This document shows, piece by piece, positions 29,639 to 39,735 of a stretch of 62,564 nt of DNA. Under the pieces are notes generated by a model. The model was given only the letters and a program-made list of their open reading frames with translations, had not been told where the DNA came from and did not search any database. The translations under genes and the position numbers were made by a program. Origin of the DNA: Plesiocystis pacifica SIR-1 (GTDB lineage Bacteria > Myxococcota_A > Polyangia > Nannocystales > Nannocystaceae); contig NZ_ABCS01000059.1 of NCBI RefSeq assembly GCF_000170895.1, positions 1-62,564 of the forward strand. The letters are read 5' to 3'. Position 1 is the stretch's first letter. Each line of letters opens with the position of its first letter.

Positions 29639-31036
29639 ATGCCAGCTCGACGTCGTTCCCCCCTGTTGCGCCTCGCCCTCGGCTGCGCCCTCGTCACGCC
29701 CCTCGCTGGCGCGTTGATCGTGGCCCCGGCCGTCCACGCCAAGAAGAAGTCCAAGCAGGACTCGCTGAAGATCAGCCTCGACATCAAGGACTTCACCCTG
29801 GACAACGGGATGGAGGTCTACGTCATCGAGGACGACTCGACGCCGGCGTTCAACATCAACATCACCTACGACGTGGGCTCCCGCGACGAAGAGGTCGGGC
29901 ACACGGGCTTCGCCCACTTCTTCGAGCACATGATGTTCCAGGGCAGCCAGAACCTGCCCGACAACGCCATCGGTGAGTACACCGAGCGGGCCGGCGGCAA
30001 CATCAACGCCGCGACCTCCTTCGACCAGACCTTCTACTACCACAACATCCCGAGCCAGTACCTCGACATGGTGCTGTGGGGCGAGGCCGACCGCCTGGCC
30101 AACCTCGAGATCACCAAGGAGGCCTTCGAGGCCCAGCGCGCCGCCGTCAAGTCCGAGAAGGACCGCGGCGACAACCAGCCCTTCGCCAAGGGCATCGAGC
30201 AGATGATCGGCGAGCTGTTCGAGGGCACGCCCTACTCGCACATGCCGATCGGCTACCTCGAGGACCTCGACAACGCCAAGCGCGAGGACGCCGAGGCCTT
30301 CTTCAAGACCTACTACAAGCCCAGCAACGCCGTGATGGTCATCGTCGGCGACGTCGAGTTCGAGAAGGTCAAGGAGCGGGTCACCCACTACTTCGGCGAG
30401 ATCCCCAAGGGCGACCCCAAGCCCCCGGTGGTCGAGTTCGAGGTCAAGCGGGGTCGCAAGATCGAAAGGCAGGTCAGCGACGACAAGGCCCAGCAGACCC
30501 AGTGGATCTGGGCCTGGCCGACCGTCGGCGACGATCACCCCGACCGCGCCGCCATCGAGCTCCTCGGCAACATCCTGTTCGGCGGCCAGTCCTCGCGCGT
30601 GCCCAAGCTGATGACCGACGACAAGAAGTGGACCGCCTTCGCTGGCGGCGGCCACCTGTTCGCCTTCCGCGACGCGGGCGCGATGCTGTTCTTCGGCGTG
30701 CCCACGACCGAGGGCGAGAAGCACCTCGACGAGGTCAAGACGGCGCTCGCCGGTGAGCTCGACAAGGTCGCCAAGAAGGGCGTCAGCTCCAAGGAGCTCG
30801 AGAAGGCCGTCAACGCCCAGCTGATGCAGACCATCTCGACCTTGCAGACCAACGCCGGCCGGGCGATGGCCGTGGCCAACGGGGCGCTGTTCTACGACGA
30901 CCCCAAGCGCGTGCTGACCGACATGGACCGCTACTCCGAGGTGACCACCAAGGACATCAAGCGCGTCGCCCAGACCTACTTCAACGACAACTGGGTCTTT
31001 TACGAGATGGTGCCCGCGAACAAGGCGAGCAAGTGA
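29639..31036 (+). CDS. exported M16-family zinc protease, catalytic subunit
   Basis: 465 residues. A signal peptide (LLRLALGCALVTPLAGALIV) is followed by a Lys-rich stretch. The inverted zinc motif of M16 proteases is intact: His93-x-x-Glu96-His97 in HFFEHMMF, with the distal ligand expected in the EKDRGDN segment. The N-terminal DNGMEVYVIEDDSTPAFNIN and the GGNINAATSFDQTFYY region are typical. Peptides are degraded in the periplasm or at the cell surface. Bacterial M16 enzymes often pair with an inactive homologue, and such a gene follows in the same operon. ATG 29639 begins a clean signal sequence. Confidence 0.92.
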   Translation: MPARRRSPLLRLALGCALVTPLAGALIVAPAVHAKKKSKQDSLKISLDIKDFTLDNGMEVYVIEDDSTPAFNINITYDVGSRDEEVGHTGFAHFFEHMMFQGSQNLPDNAIGEYTERAGGNINAATSFDQTFYYHNIPSQYLDMVLWGEADRLANLEITKEAFEAQRAAVKSEKDRGDNQPFAKGIEQMIGELFEGTPYSHMPIGYLEDLDNAKREDAEAFFKTYYKPSNAVMVIVGDVEFEKVKERVTHYFGEIPKGDPKPPVVEFEVKRGRKIERQVSDDKAQQTQWIWAWPTVGDDHPDRAAIELLGNILFGGQSSRVPKLMTDDKKWTAFAGGGHLFAFRDAGAMLFFGVPTTEGEKHLDEVKTALAGELDKVAKKGVSSKELEKAVNAQLMQTISTLQTNAGRAMAVANGALFYDDPKRVLTDMDRYSEVTTKDIKRVAQTYFNDNWVFYEMVPANKASK

Positions 31037-31068
31037 CCTGCCGACTGGCCGCGACCAAGGACAAACCC

Positions 31069-32598
31069 ATGACCCGCACCAAGCTTTCGCTCACCAGCTC
31101 CCTCGCCAGCCTCGCCCTGCTCGGCTCCCTCGCCGCCGGCTGCGACAAGAACCAGCCCGACCTCGAGCCGCCCCAGGACGACGGGACCGCCCAGACCGAG
31201 CCCGAGGCCGACCCCGAGCCCGCGCGCGTCTACCCCGAGCCGCCCGCGCCCACCGAGCAGCGCCCGGTCAACTTCCCCGAGGTTCAAAAGTACGAGCTGC
31301 CCAACCGCCTGTCGGTGATCATCGTCGAGAACCACGAGGTCCCCCTCGTCGACGTGCAGCTCGTCGTCAAGGCCGGCACCATCCACGGCGAGCTCGTCGC
31401 CGGGATGACCGCCTCGATGCTCACCGAGGGCACCAAAAAGCGCACCAAGGCCAAGATCGACGAGTCCATCGAGCAGGTCGGTTCGAGCCTCAGCGCCGGC
31501 GCCGGCGAGGAGAACGCGTTCATCACCACCCGCGTGATGACCCCCGACCTCAAGCTCGCCCTCGACCTGGTCAACGACGTCGTCCAGAACCCCAAGTTCG
31601 ACGACGAGGCCCTCGGCAAGCTCAAGGAGCAGCAAAAGACCGCGGTCAAGGGCGAGAAGTCCGACGGCGGCGCCCTGGCCCAGCGCCTGGTCTCGCAGGT
31701 GCTCTACCCCAAGGGTCACCCCTACGCCCAGCCGTGGTCGAGCGACGCCGACATCGACGGCGTCACGGCCGAGAGCCTGCGCGAGTTCCACAAGACCTGG
31801 TACCGGCCCAACAACGCCTACCTGATCCTCTCGGGTGACGTGACCAAGGCCGACGTCGAGAAGCTCGTCGAGAAGACCCTCGGCAAGTGGAAGCCGGCCG
31901 AGTCCTTCCCGAGCCACCCCCTCGAGACCTTCAAGCCCGAGGACTACCAGGGCGCCGTGCCCACCGAGCTGACCGTCCACATCGTGGACCGCAACCAGAT
32001 CAGCTCGGACATCATCATCGCCAACATCAACTCGGTCGCCCGCAACAGCCCCGAGTGGCACAAGATGGCCGCGGTCACCAAGCTGTTCGGCGGCGGCATG
32101 AGCTCGCGTCTGTTCCGCGACATCCGCGAGGACAAGAAGCTCACCTACAACATCAACTCCTTCCAGTCCTCGCAAAAGGCCGTCGGCGCCTTCGCGATCG
32201 TGACCCAGACGAAGGAGGCCGGTGAGATGCTCGGCCTGCTCTTCGACCACGTCGAGCGCCTGCGCACCAGCGACCCCAGCGAGACCGAGTTCAACGCCAC
32301 CGTGAACAACATGGCGCTGAGCTTCCCGCTGCAGATCGAGACCGCCGGTCAGATCGCCGGCAAGGTCCGCACCATGCAGACCTACGGCCTGCCGGACGAC
32401 TACTACAACACCTACATCGACGACGTCCGCGCCATCACCATGGCCGACATCCAGGCGACCGCGGCCAAGCACATCCACCCCATCCCGGTGATCGTGATCG
32501 TCGGCAAGGCGATGAAGGTCGAGAAGCAGCTCAAGGACGTGAAGGCGCTCGAGGGCGCGAAGATCATCAAGTACAACACCGAGCTCCAACCGATTTGA
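31069..32598 (+). CDS. M16-family lipoprotein lacking the zinc motif (regulatory partner)
   Basis: 509 residues from ATG 31069, 32 bp after the preceding gene; a GTG overlapping that stop would add 12 residues before the signal sequence. The lipobox is LAAGC near residue 24, followed by an acidic, Pro-rich linker. Two M16 domains follow, but where the first should carry HxxEH the sequence reads GMTASMLTEGT, so it cannot bind zinc. The second-half signature GGGMSSRLFRDIREDKKLTY is well kept. This matches the active/inactive M16A-M16B pairs seen in many bacteria, related to mitochondrial processing peptidase subunits. Confidence 0.9.
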   Translation: MTRTKLSLTSSLASLALLGSLAAGCDKNQPDLEPPQDDGTAQTEPEADPEPARVYPEPPAPTEQRPVNFPEVQKYELPNRLSVIIVENHEVPLVDVQLVVKAGTIHGELVAGMTASMLTEGTKKRTKAKIDESIEQVGSSLSAGAGEENAFITTRVMTPDLKLALDLVNDVVQNPKFDDEALGKLKEQQKTAVKGEKSDGGALAQRLVSQVLYPKGHPYAQPWSSDADIDGVTAESLREFHKTWYRPNNAYLILSGDVTKADVEKLVEKTLGKWKPAESFPSHPLETFKPEDYQGAVPTELTVHIVDRNQISSDIIIANINSVARNSPEWHKMAAVTKLFGGGMSSRLFRDIREDKKLTYNINSFQSSQKAVGAFAIVTQTKEAGEMLGLLFDHVERLRTSDPSETEFNATVNNMALSFPLQIETAGQIAGKVRTMQTYGLPDDYYNTYIDDVRAITMADIQATAAKHIHPIPVIVIVGKAMKVEKQLKDVKALEGAKIIKYNTELQPI

Positions 32599-32620
32599 GC
32601 AGTCTTCATGCTCGAGAAAG

Positions 32621-32645
32621 TCGCCCCCACTCGGGGGCGATTTTC
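32621..32645 (+). terminator. intrinsic terminator of the M16 operon
   Basis: Perfect 8-bp arms TCGCCCCC / GGGGGCGA with an ACTC loop, followed by TTTTC, lie 22 bp past the stop. Confidence 0.85.
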
Positions 32646-32659
32646 GTTGGTTGCGGAGT

Positions 32660-34129
32660 CTAAATCTCGAGCTCGATCAGCCGGGCTTCCCCGCTGGCGA
32701 TCACCCCCAAGCTCAACCGCTCGCCGTAGACCTGCACGTCGACCGCCCGGGGACTCAAGGCCTCCGGATCCGCGACGTTGAAGGGCGCCGGAGCCCAGTC
32801 GAAGCTCAGCACCTCGACCAGCTCCCCAAAGGACGCTGCCCCGAGCTCCACCCGCCCGAGGTGCACCGTCGCTGCGCCGGCGTCTTCGATGTCCTCGACG
32901 ATGCAAAAGCAAGGCGGCTCCGGCGGCGGGTCCGGATCCTTCGGGTCGGTGGCGCAGTGCTTCACCCAGCTCGTCGTCCGCAGCCGCTGCTGCCGAATCC
33001 ACGCGACCCACAGCCGCCCCTGGCGATCCCGAGCCACGGCCGCCGCGTCCGTCTCGACCCCGACGCGATCGTCGACGCAGGGATCCCCGCAGCTGTCCGC
33101 CTCGGCGTCGTACTCGGGCGTGAAGCAGATCGGCGGCAGCGCGGGGGTGTCGGGGATCGCCACGGACACCCCCGGCCCCACGAGGGAAAAGCCCTCGTCC
33201 AGGCCAACGAGCGCGACGGGCTCGAGGCTGTCGTCCTGGCCGCCGGCTTGATAGGCGGGCCCTGCCTTGCGCGCGAGGGCCCAGCTCGTGGGCGCCTGGC
33301 TCAGCCCGTCGAGCAAGACCACGCCTTCGCTGTCGTCGACGCCGAGGTGGGCGCGCAGGCTCTCGCCCAAAACGCGCAGGTCGAGCTCGAGGTCGTCGCG
33401 GGTGAGGCTGTGCGGGCCGTGGCTCTGGTTTTGGCTCGGACTCTGGCGCAGGGTCTCGATCCAGGCGGCCTCGGCCTCGAGGTCGTCGCTGGGCGCTTCG
33501 AGCAGGTGGTAGCGGGAGCCGGCCTCGGTGAACCACGCGTGGACCCGGCCCTCGGCGTCGACCTCGAGGCCGAGCAGGTCGAGCCAGGCTTGCTGACTCG
33601 TGAGCGGCTCGCCAAAGTACACGCCGCCCACGCTCGGGCGCAGCAGCCACAGCAGCTGGCGGTCGTCGAGGGTCCCGCCGACGTCCACGCCCGCGAGCAG
33701 GACGCGGCCGAGGCCGTCGGGGACGAGGTGGGGATCGACCAGGGGCAGCTGGGGCACGGGGACCTGCTCGGCGACGCTGCCGCTGCCCTGGCCGTCGGCG
33801 CGGAACAGGTAATTGCCGTTGAAGCTCGCCGTGCTCAGGTGCACGCCCGCCTCACCGCCGGCTACGCGCAGGGTCTGGTCGCCGAAGTAGGGGTCGTCGG
33901 GGCAGGTGATCCGCAGGTCGCGGACGAGGGCGCAGGCTCCGTCGGGGCAGCTGGGCGTGGGCGTGGGTTCACCCAGACGCACGCGCTCGAAGAAGGCGCA
34001 GGGCGGGGGCTGCTCGTCGACGGGGGCGGCGTTGGTGCCCCCGCCAGGATCGGGGATCACCTCCTCTTCGGCAGGGACGCACGCGAACGTGAGCGTGACG
34101 ACGCCCAGCCAGGGCCCAAAGCGACGCAT
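32660..34129 (-). CDS. hypothetical lipoprotein, possible beta-propeller
   Basis: 489 residues from ATG 34129. A short signal sequence (FGPWLGVVTLTFAC) ends in a lipobox-like TFAC, although the residue at -3 is unusual. The mature protein begins with an acidic, Pro-rich linker. The body has recurrent Asp-Gly-Arg/Gly-x-Val patterns (DAEGRVHAWF, DRQGRLWVAWI, LGRVLLAG), reminiscent of propeller blades in secreted myxobacterial lipoproteins. It contains about ten Cys residues, including CGDPCVDD and PPCFCIVED, probably forming disulfides. I recognise no named family. It is convergent with the M16 operon and divergent from glmS; no clear ribosome site precedes the start. Confidence 0.7.
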   Translation of the reverse strand: MRRFGPWLGVVTLTFACVPAEEEVIPDPGGGTNAAPVDEQPPPCAFFERVRLGEPTPTPSCPDGACALVRDLRITCPDDPYFGDQTLRVAGGEAGVHLSTASFNGNYLFRADGQGSGSVAEQVPVPQLPLVDPHLVPDGLGRVLLAGVDVGGTLDDRQLLWLLRPSVGGVYFGEPLTSQQAWLDLLGLEVDAEGRVHAWFTEAGSRYHLLEAPSDDLEAEAAWIETLRQSPSQNQSHGPHSLTRDDLELDLRVLGESLRAHLGVDDSEGVVLLDGLSQAPTSWALARKAGPAYQAGGQDDSLEPVALVGLDEGFSLVGPGVSVAIPDTPALPPICFTPEYDAEADSCGDPCVDDRVGVETDAAAVARDRQGRLWVAWIRQQRLRTTSWVKHCATDPKDPDPPPEPPCFCIVEDIEDAGAATVHLGRVELGAASFGELVEVLSFDWAPAPFNVADPEALSPRAVDVQVYGERLSLGVIASGEARLIELEI

Positions 34130-34249
34130 GCAGGGAAGTTGCCACGGGAACGGGGCGTCGAGCGAGGGCGAAGCTGCGCAACTCTCCGGGACATGGAGGG
34201 ACAGAACTGGCGAGCTCTCGCGCTCCTCGATACAAACCCCGAGAACACC

Positions 34250-36133
<1,884 letters not shown>

Positions 36134-36143
36134 GCGCGGGCGC

Positions 36144-36302
36144 TCAGACCGTCGAGCAGAACGCGGCTTCGTACATGCAGTCGCCGTAGGCGGGGCGGGC
36201 CCGCGGACGGGATTGCGGGGGATCTCGATTTTTGAACGCGCGAGCCTCGCGCCTTGCTCCAAGCAGGTCCGCGTGCTTGGCGCAGCCGCCACGAAGAGGC
36301 AT
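36144..36302 (-). CDS. possible 52-residue small protein
   Basis: An ORF from ATG 36302 with GAGAG six bases upstream, ending 11 bp from the convergent glmS stop. The product is basic, with a Pro/Arg-rich middle and a C-terminus GDCMYEAAFCSTV carrying two of its three Cys residues. I recognise no family. It could be a small secreted or modified peptide, or chance. The support is the ribosome-site-like sequence and an otherwise empty gap. Confidence 0.2.
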   Translation of the reverse strand: MPLRGGCAKHADLLGARREARAFKNRDPPQSRPRARPAYGDCMYEAAFCSTV

Positions 36303-36332
36303 GGAGCGCTCTCTGGCCGCAAAATTCACCTC

Positions 36333-36351
36333 GATATTGAAATCAAAATTC
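36333..36351. promoter_or_regulatory. AT-rich Fur-box-like sequence upstream of bfd
   Basis: A 19-bp stretch starting GATATTGAAATC matches roughly 11 of 19 positions of the classical Fur box and lies just upstream of the bfd promoter. It is flanked by two direct AAAATTCAC repeats. Iron control is plausible for Bfd/Bfr, but the match is weak. Confidence 0.25.
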
Positions 36352-36356
36352 ACTTC

Positions 36357-36385
36357 TTGATCGAGCTTCGGCGTCCCGCTATACC
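36357..36385 (+). promoter_or_regulatory. promoter of bfd-bfr
   Basis: TTGATC (36357-36362), 17 bp, TATACC (36380-36385). The predicted start is near 36392, giving a ~45-nt leader before bfd. Confidence 0.6.
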
Positions 36386-36394
36386 GATCTCAGA

Positions 36395-36415
36395 CGTTGA
36401 AAAAGACTTTCAACG
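36395..36415. promoter_or_regulatory. dyad at the bfd transcription start
   Basis: Perfect 8-bp arms CGTTGAAA / TTTCAACG with a 5-bp spacer sit right after the predicted start site and 21 bp before the bfd ATG. It could be a repressor operator or a leader hairpin. Confidence 0.45.
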
Positions 36416-36436
36416 CCAGGACGGAGCCAACCCCGC

Positions 36437-36628
36437 ATGCTCGTATGCATCTGTAAAGGAGTCTCGGACCGCCGCATCAACGAAGAGATTCGGCGCGGCG
36501 CCTGCAGCCTTCGGCAGATCCAAGACGGCTGCCAGGCGGGCACGGACTGCAAGGCCTGTGTTCGGCAGATTCGGCAGATGCTCACCACCCAGGCCCGAGC
36601 GCCGCGAGCTTCCTCCGAAGCCAGCTGA
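36437..36628 (+). CDS. bfd: bacterioferritin-associated ferredoxin
   Basis: 63 residues. The [2Fe-2S] ligands match the Bfd pattern exactly: Cys4, Cys6, Cys38 and Cys41 (CIC...CKAC), with the conserved CKGVSDRRI helix start and GCQAGTDC loop. Bfd docks on bacterioferritin and reduces its stored ferric iron so it can be released. The C-terminal 12 residues (ARAPRASSEAS) are a disordered extension. The bacterioferritin gene follows 154 bp downstream, so storage and mobilisation are encoded together. An AT-rich promoter region with dyads lies upstream. Confidence 0.95.
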   Translation: MLVCICKGVSDRRINEEIRRGACSLRQIQDGCQAGTDCKACVRQIRQMLTTQARAPRASSEAS

Positions 36629-36782
36629 GCCGACCGAAGTCGATAGCAGTTTTCATCTCGGCCCTCGCGGATCTCGAATCCCGGGGGTCGATGAAATTGG
36701 GTCTCAGTCGCGAGCGGGCAGCTCGAGTGCCATCGCAATTCAGCGATTGCAAGGCGCGTTTGCGCTGATAGCTTGGCGCTTC

Positions 36783-37247
36783 ATGAAGGGCAGCACCAAG
36801 GTCATCGAGCTTCTCAACGAGGTCCTCACGGCGGAGCTCACGGCGATCAATCAGTACTTCATTCACGCGAAGATGCTGAAGAACTGGGGCTTCAACAAGC
36901 TCGGGGATCACGTCTACCGCGAGTCCATCGACGAGATGAAGCACGCCGACGAGATCATCGAGCGGATCCTCTTCCTCGACGGGATCCCCAACCTCCAGCG
37001 CCTGGGCAAGGTCAACGTCGGCGAGACCGTGCCCGAGCAGTTCAAGCTCGACCTCGACATGGAGTACGCGGCCCACGAGCGCTTCAACCGGGGCGTCGCG
37101 CTGTGCCGCGACGAGGGCGACAACGGCACCCGCGACCTGCTCGAGCGCCTGCTGGTGTCCGAGGAGGACCACGTCGACTGGCTCGAGACGCAGCTCAACC
37201 TGATCTCGACGCTGGGTGAGACGGCCTACCTGGCCGAGCAGATGTGA
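36783..37247 (+). CDS. bfr: bacterioferritin
   Basis: 154 residues, the usual length. A 24-mer iron-storage protein with ferroxidase activity. All ferroxidase ligands are at the canonical positions: Glu18, Glu51, His54, Glu94, Glu127 and His130, with Tyr25 nearby. Met52 is the heme ligand, so it should bind heme at subunit dimers. The start has no recognisable ribosome site, so translation may depend on a short or leaderless transcript or on coupling with bfd. A strong bidirectional terminator follows. Confidence 0.97.
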   Translation: MKGSTKVIELLNEVLTAELTAINQYFIHAKMLKNWGFNKLGDHVYRESIDEMKHADEIIERILFLDGIPNLQRLGKVNVGETVPEQFKLDLDMEYAAHERFNRGVALCRDEGDNGTRDLLERLLVSEEDHVDWLETQLNLISTLGETAYLAEQM

Positions 37248-37268
37248 GCCGCGGACAACCCCGCTGAA

Positions 37269-37308
37269 CCAACGAAGAAGGCCCGCACGCGCGGGCCTTC
37301 TTCGTTGG
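37269..37308. terminator. bidirectional intrinsic terminator
   Basis: Perfect 18-bp arms (37269-37286 and 37291-37308) with a 4-nt loop between the convergent bfr and subtilase genes. Confidence 0.85.
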
Positions 37309-37324
37309 TTGGAGGGGCGCCGGC

Positions 37325-39313
37325 TCAGGCCTCGAGGGCCGGGCGCTCTTCGGGCTGACCGGCGGCGACGGTGCGCCGGGCGAGCCACAGGGCCAAGACC
37401 GCGTTGCCCGCGAGCCACAGCCGATCCCAGCCCGCGCCGCCGGGGATGCCCTCCATGAGGGTCGGCAGGACCACGGCGCCGTGCACGAGGATCGCGGCCC
37501 AGCCGAGGCTCAGGCCGGCGAGCAGGCCGCGCAGGCGCTCGACCTGCAGCAGGGTCAGGGTCAGCAGCAGGGGAATCAGCGCAGACAGGAACAGGCCCGA
37601 GCCGATCCACGTGGTCGCCGTGCCGGCGGCGTAGGCCAGCGGGGTCGTGAACGCGCCGACGGCCAGGCCCGCGCCAGCGGCGAGGCCGAGGCCCGCGCCC
37701 AGCTTGCGACCGACGGAGCTGCCCGGGCCCGCGCCGAGGCCGGTCGCCACGCCCGCGAAGCCCAGACCGGCGAAGCCGAGCAGCGCGAGCAGGCCCGCGA
37801 AGCCGATGCGCTCACCCCGGTAGCCGACCAGGCTGTTGCCCTGGGCCTTGCCCTTGGCCGCGAGCACGGCCTTCTCGGCGTCGATGATGCCCGCGCCGTA
37901 CTCCCGGTCCCAGTTCTTCTTGTTGGGATGGACGGCGGTGTTCTTCATGATCCGCTCGACCTCCTTGGGGTTGGTGACGCCCGAGGCGACGACCAGGCCG
38001 GCCACGCCGGCGGCGTGGGGCGAGGCCATGGAGGTGCCCTGGAACCACAGGTAGTCGTTGCGCGAGGGGTCCTGAATCCGAATGGTGTTCTGGAGGACGC
38101 CGTCGGGGTGGCCGTCGCCGTTCTTGTCGCTGCGGGTGTCGCCGCCCGGGGCGGAGATGTCGAGCTGCTTGCCCCAGTTGGAATAGAAGGTCCGCTTGCC
38201 GCTCCAGTCCGTGGCCGCGACGGCGACGGAGCCCTCGTAGGCGGCGGGGTAGGAGACCCGCGAGCGCTTCTCGTTGCCCGCCGCGCACACGACGGTCACG
38301 CCCTTTTCGTGGGCGTAGAGGACCGCCTTGGCCATGACCCGCGAGGGCAGGGGGCCGCCGAGGCTCATGTTGATGACGTCGGCGTCGTTGTCCGCGGCGT
38401 AGCGGATCGCGTTGGCGATGGACGCCACGGAGCCGCCCCCGCTCGCGCCGAGGACCTTGAGCGGCATGATCTTGGCCTGGTGGGCGACCCCGGCCACGCC
38501 GATGCGGTTGTCCGTGGCCTGGGCGATGGTCCCGGCCACGTGGGTGCCGTGGGCGTGGTCGTCGAGGCCCTCGGGCAGGCCGTTGTTCACGAAGGTCTCG
38601 CCGTGGACGAACTCGATGCCGGCCAGATCCGGCACGGCCCGGGCGTCGACGTTCTTCCAGCGCAGGTCCTTCCAGGCCACGCCGGTGTCGATGACGGCCA
38701 CCGTCGCGCCCTTGCCCCGGGTGTGCGTCCACGCCTCGGGCGTGTTGATGGCGTCGAGGTGCCACTGCAGCGGGTACATGGGGTCGTTGGGCTCAAAGCG
38801 CGGGCGCCGGGGCTTGGCGATGTCCGCGTCATCGTCGAGCTCTCCGAGCTCTCCGGTCACGGCCACGAGCGCGTCGTCGGGCAGGGAGTAGCTGACGTCG
38901 GCCTCCATGCCCTCGATGAGCTCGGCGTACTGGGACAGCGCGTGGTCCCCGGAGCGCAGCTCGTCCTGGAAGCGCTGCAGCGCTTGGGGGGTGCCGTGGA
39001 CGCGCCACAGGTGCTCGGTCTCGGAGTAGAAGCCCGCGGGCTCCGCGGTCAGCCCGGGGATCGCGTCGATCGCCGCCATCAACTCGGCGAGCTGGGCCTC
39101 GCTCCCGCCCTCGCCGCGTTCGGGCTCGACGAGGTCGAGGAGCAGCTGTCGCCCGTCCTGCCCGGCCTCGAGCTCCTGGGCGATGGTCGCCTCGTCGATC
39201 GCGGCGGCGGACAGGCCCTCGTCGCGGTCGTGGTGTTGCCAGGCCAGGAGGCAGCTGAGGCCAAAGAGAGCGGTTCCTGCGAGGACGGTGGGAGCGTTGG
39301 AGCGACGTTTCAT
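37325..39313 (-). CDS. membrane-anchored subtilisin-like serine protease (S8)
   Basis: 662 residues from ATG 39313. An N-terminal hydrophobic segment (VLAGTALFGLSCLLAW) acts as signal or anchor. Residues about 30-165 are a propeptide-like region. The S8 catalytic domain spans about 180-480 with Asp209 (AVIDTGVAW), His255 (HGTHVAG) and Ser428 (GTSMASPHAAG), plus the oxyanion Asn in CAAGNE. Unusually, about 150 C-terminal residues form several hydrophobic helices (FAGLLALLGFAGLGFAGVAT, LFLSALIPLLLTLTLL, LWLAGNAVLALWLARR), so the protease domain is probably tethered to the membrane facing outward. Most secreted S8 enzymes lack such a tail. Confidence 0.9.
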   Translation of the reverse strand: MKRRSNAPTVLAGTALFGLSCLLAWQHHDRDEGLSAAAIDEATIAQELEAGQDGRQLLLDLVEPERGEGGSEAQLAELMAAIDAIPGLTAEPAGFYSETEHLWRVHGTPQALQRFQDELRSGDHALSQYAELIEGMEADVSYSLPDDALVAVTGELGELDDDADIAKPRRPRFEPNDPMYPLQWHLDAINTPEAWTHTRGKGATVAVIDTGVAWKDLRWKNVDARAVPDLAGIEFVHGETFVNNGLPEGLDDHAHGTHVAGTIAQATDNRIGVAGVAHQAKIMPLKVLGASGGGSVASIANAIRYAADNDADVINMSLGGPLPSRVMAKAVLYAHEKGVTVVCAAGNEKRSRVSYPAAYEGSVAVAATDWSGKRTFYSNWGKQLDISAPGGDTRSDKNGDGHPDGVLQNTIRIQDPSRNDYLWFQGTSMASPHAAGVAGLVVASGVTNPKEVERIMKNTAVHPNKKNWDREYGAGIIDAEKAVLAAKGKAQGNSLVGYRGERIGFAGLLALLGFAGLGFAGVATGLGAGPGSSVGRKLGAGLGLAAGAGLAVGAFTTPLAYAAGTATTWIGSGLFLSALIPLLLTLTLLQVERLRGLLAGLSLGWAAILVHGAVVLPTLMEGIPGGAGWDRLWLAGNAVLALWLARRTVAAGQPEERPALEA

Positions 39314-39338
39314 GGTGGTGGCGGTCCGGAGACTCGAA

Positions 39339-39344
39339 ATTATA
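39339..39344 (-). promoter_or_regulatory. -10 element of the subtilase gene
   Basis: A perfect TATAAT on the minus strand, about 25 bp upstream of ATG 39313. No good -35 box is found at 17-18 bp, so an activator may be needed. The remaining gap to 39735 shows no gene and no clear promoter for pntA. Confidence 0.4.
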
Positions 39345-39735
39345 GGGGATGGCGGCTGCCATGCACGGAGGGGACCGCGAAACTCCCTTCGCCCCGAGGC
39401 CACGCGCGCGTTGTCGACTGTTCAGAGGCCGCGCGCAGGGTCTGAGGGCGCCGTGCGGGCCCTCCTCGGATGGGCGGCCGTCGTCGCGGGGTCGCGGCGG
39501 ACCCACGACAGACCTGCCATGGACCTGCCATGGACCTGGGACGTGCGCGCTCACCCGAGCACGCGCCGACTCGCGCCCAAAGCAGCGCGCGTTCGTGTTA
39601 CTGATGCAACGCTGGTCGGCCCCGGAGCGGGGTCGACCCCGTCCCCATGTCCGTGGTCGTACGCCAGCAGCTCCGAGGATCGAGGGTCCCCGTGTTCGCG
39701 TGCTCGGTTCGTACGGCCCCAGCGAGGAGCACACC

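Noticed and set aside
34130..34249. glmS ribozyme upstream of glmS
   Set aside because: The 120-bp gap contains none of the recognisable conserved core and is filled by the divergent lipoprotein start.
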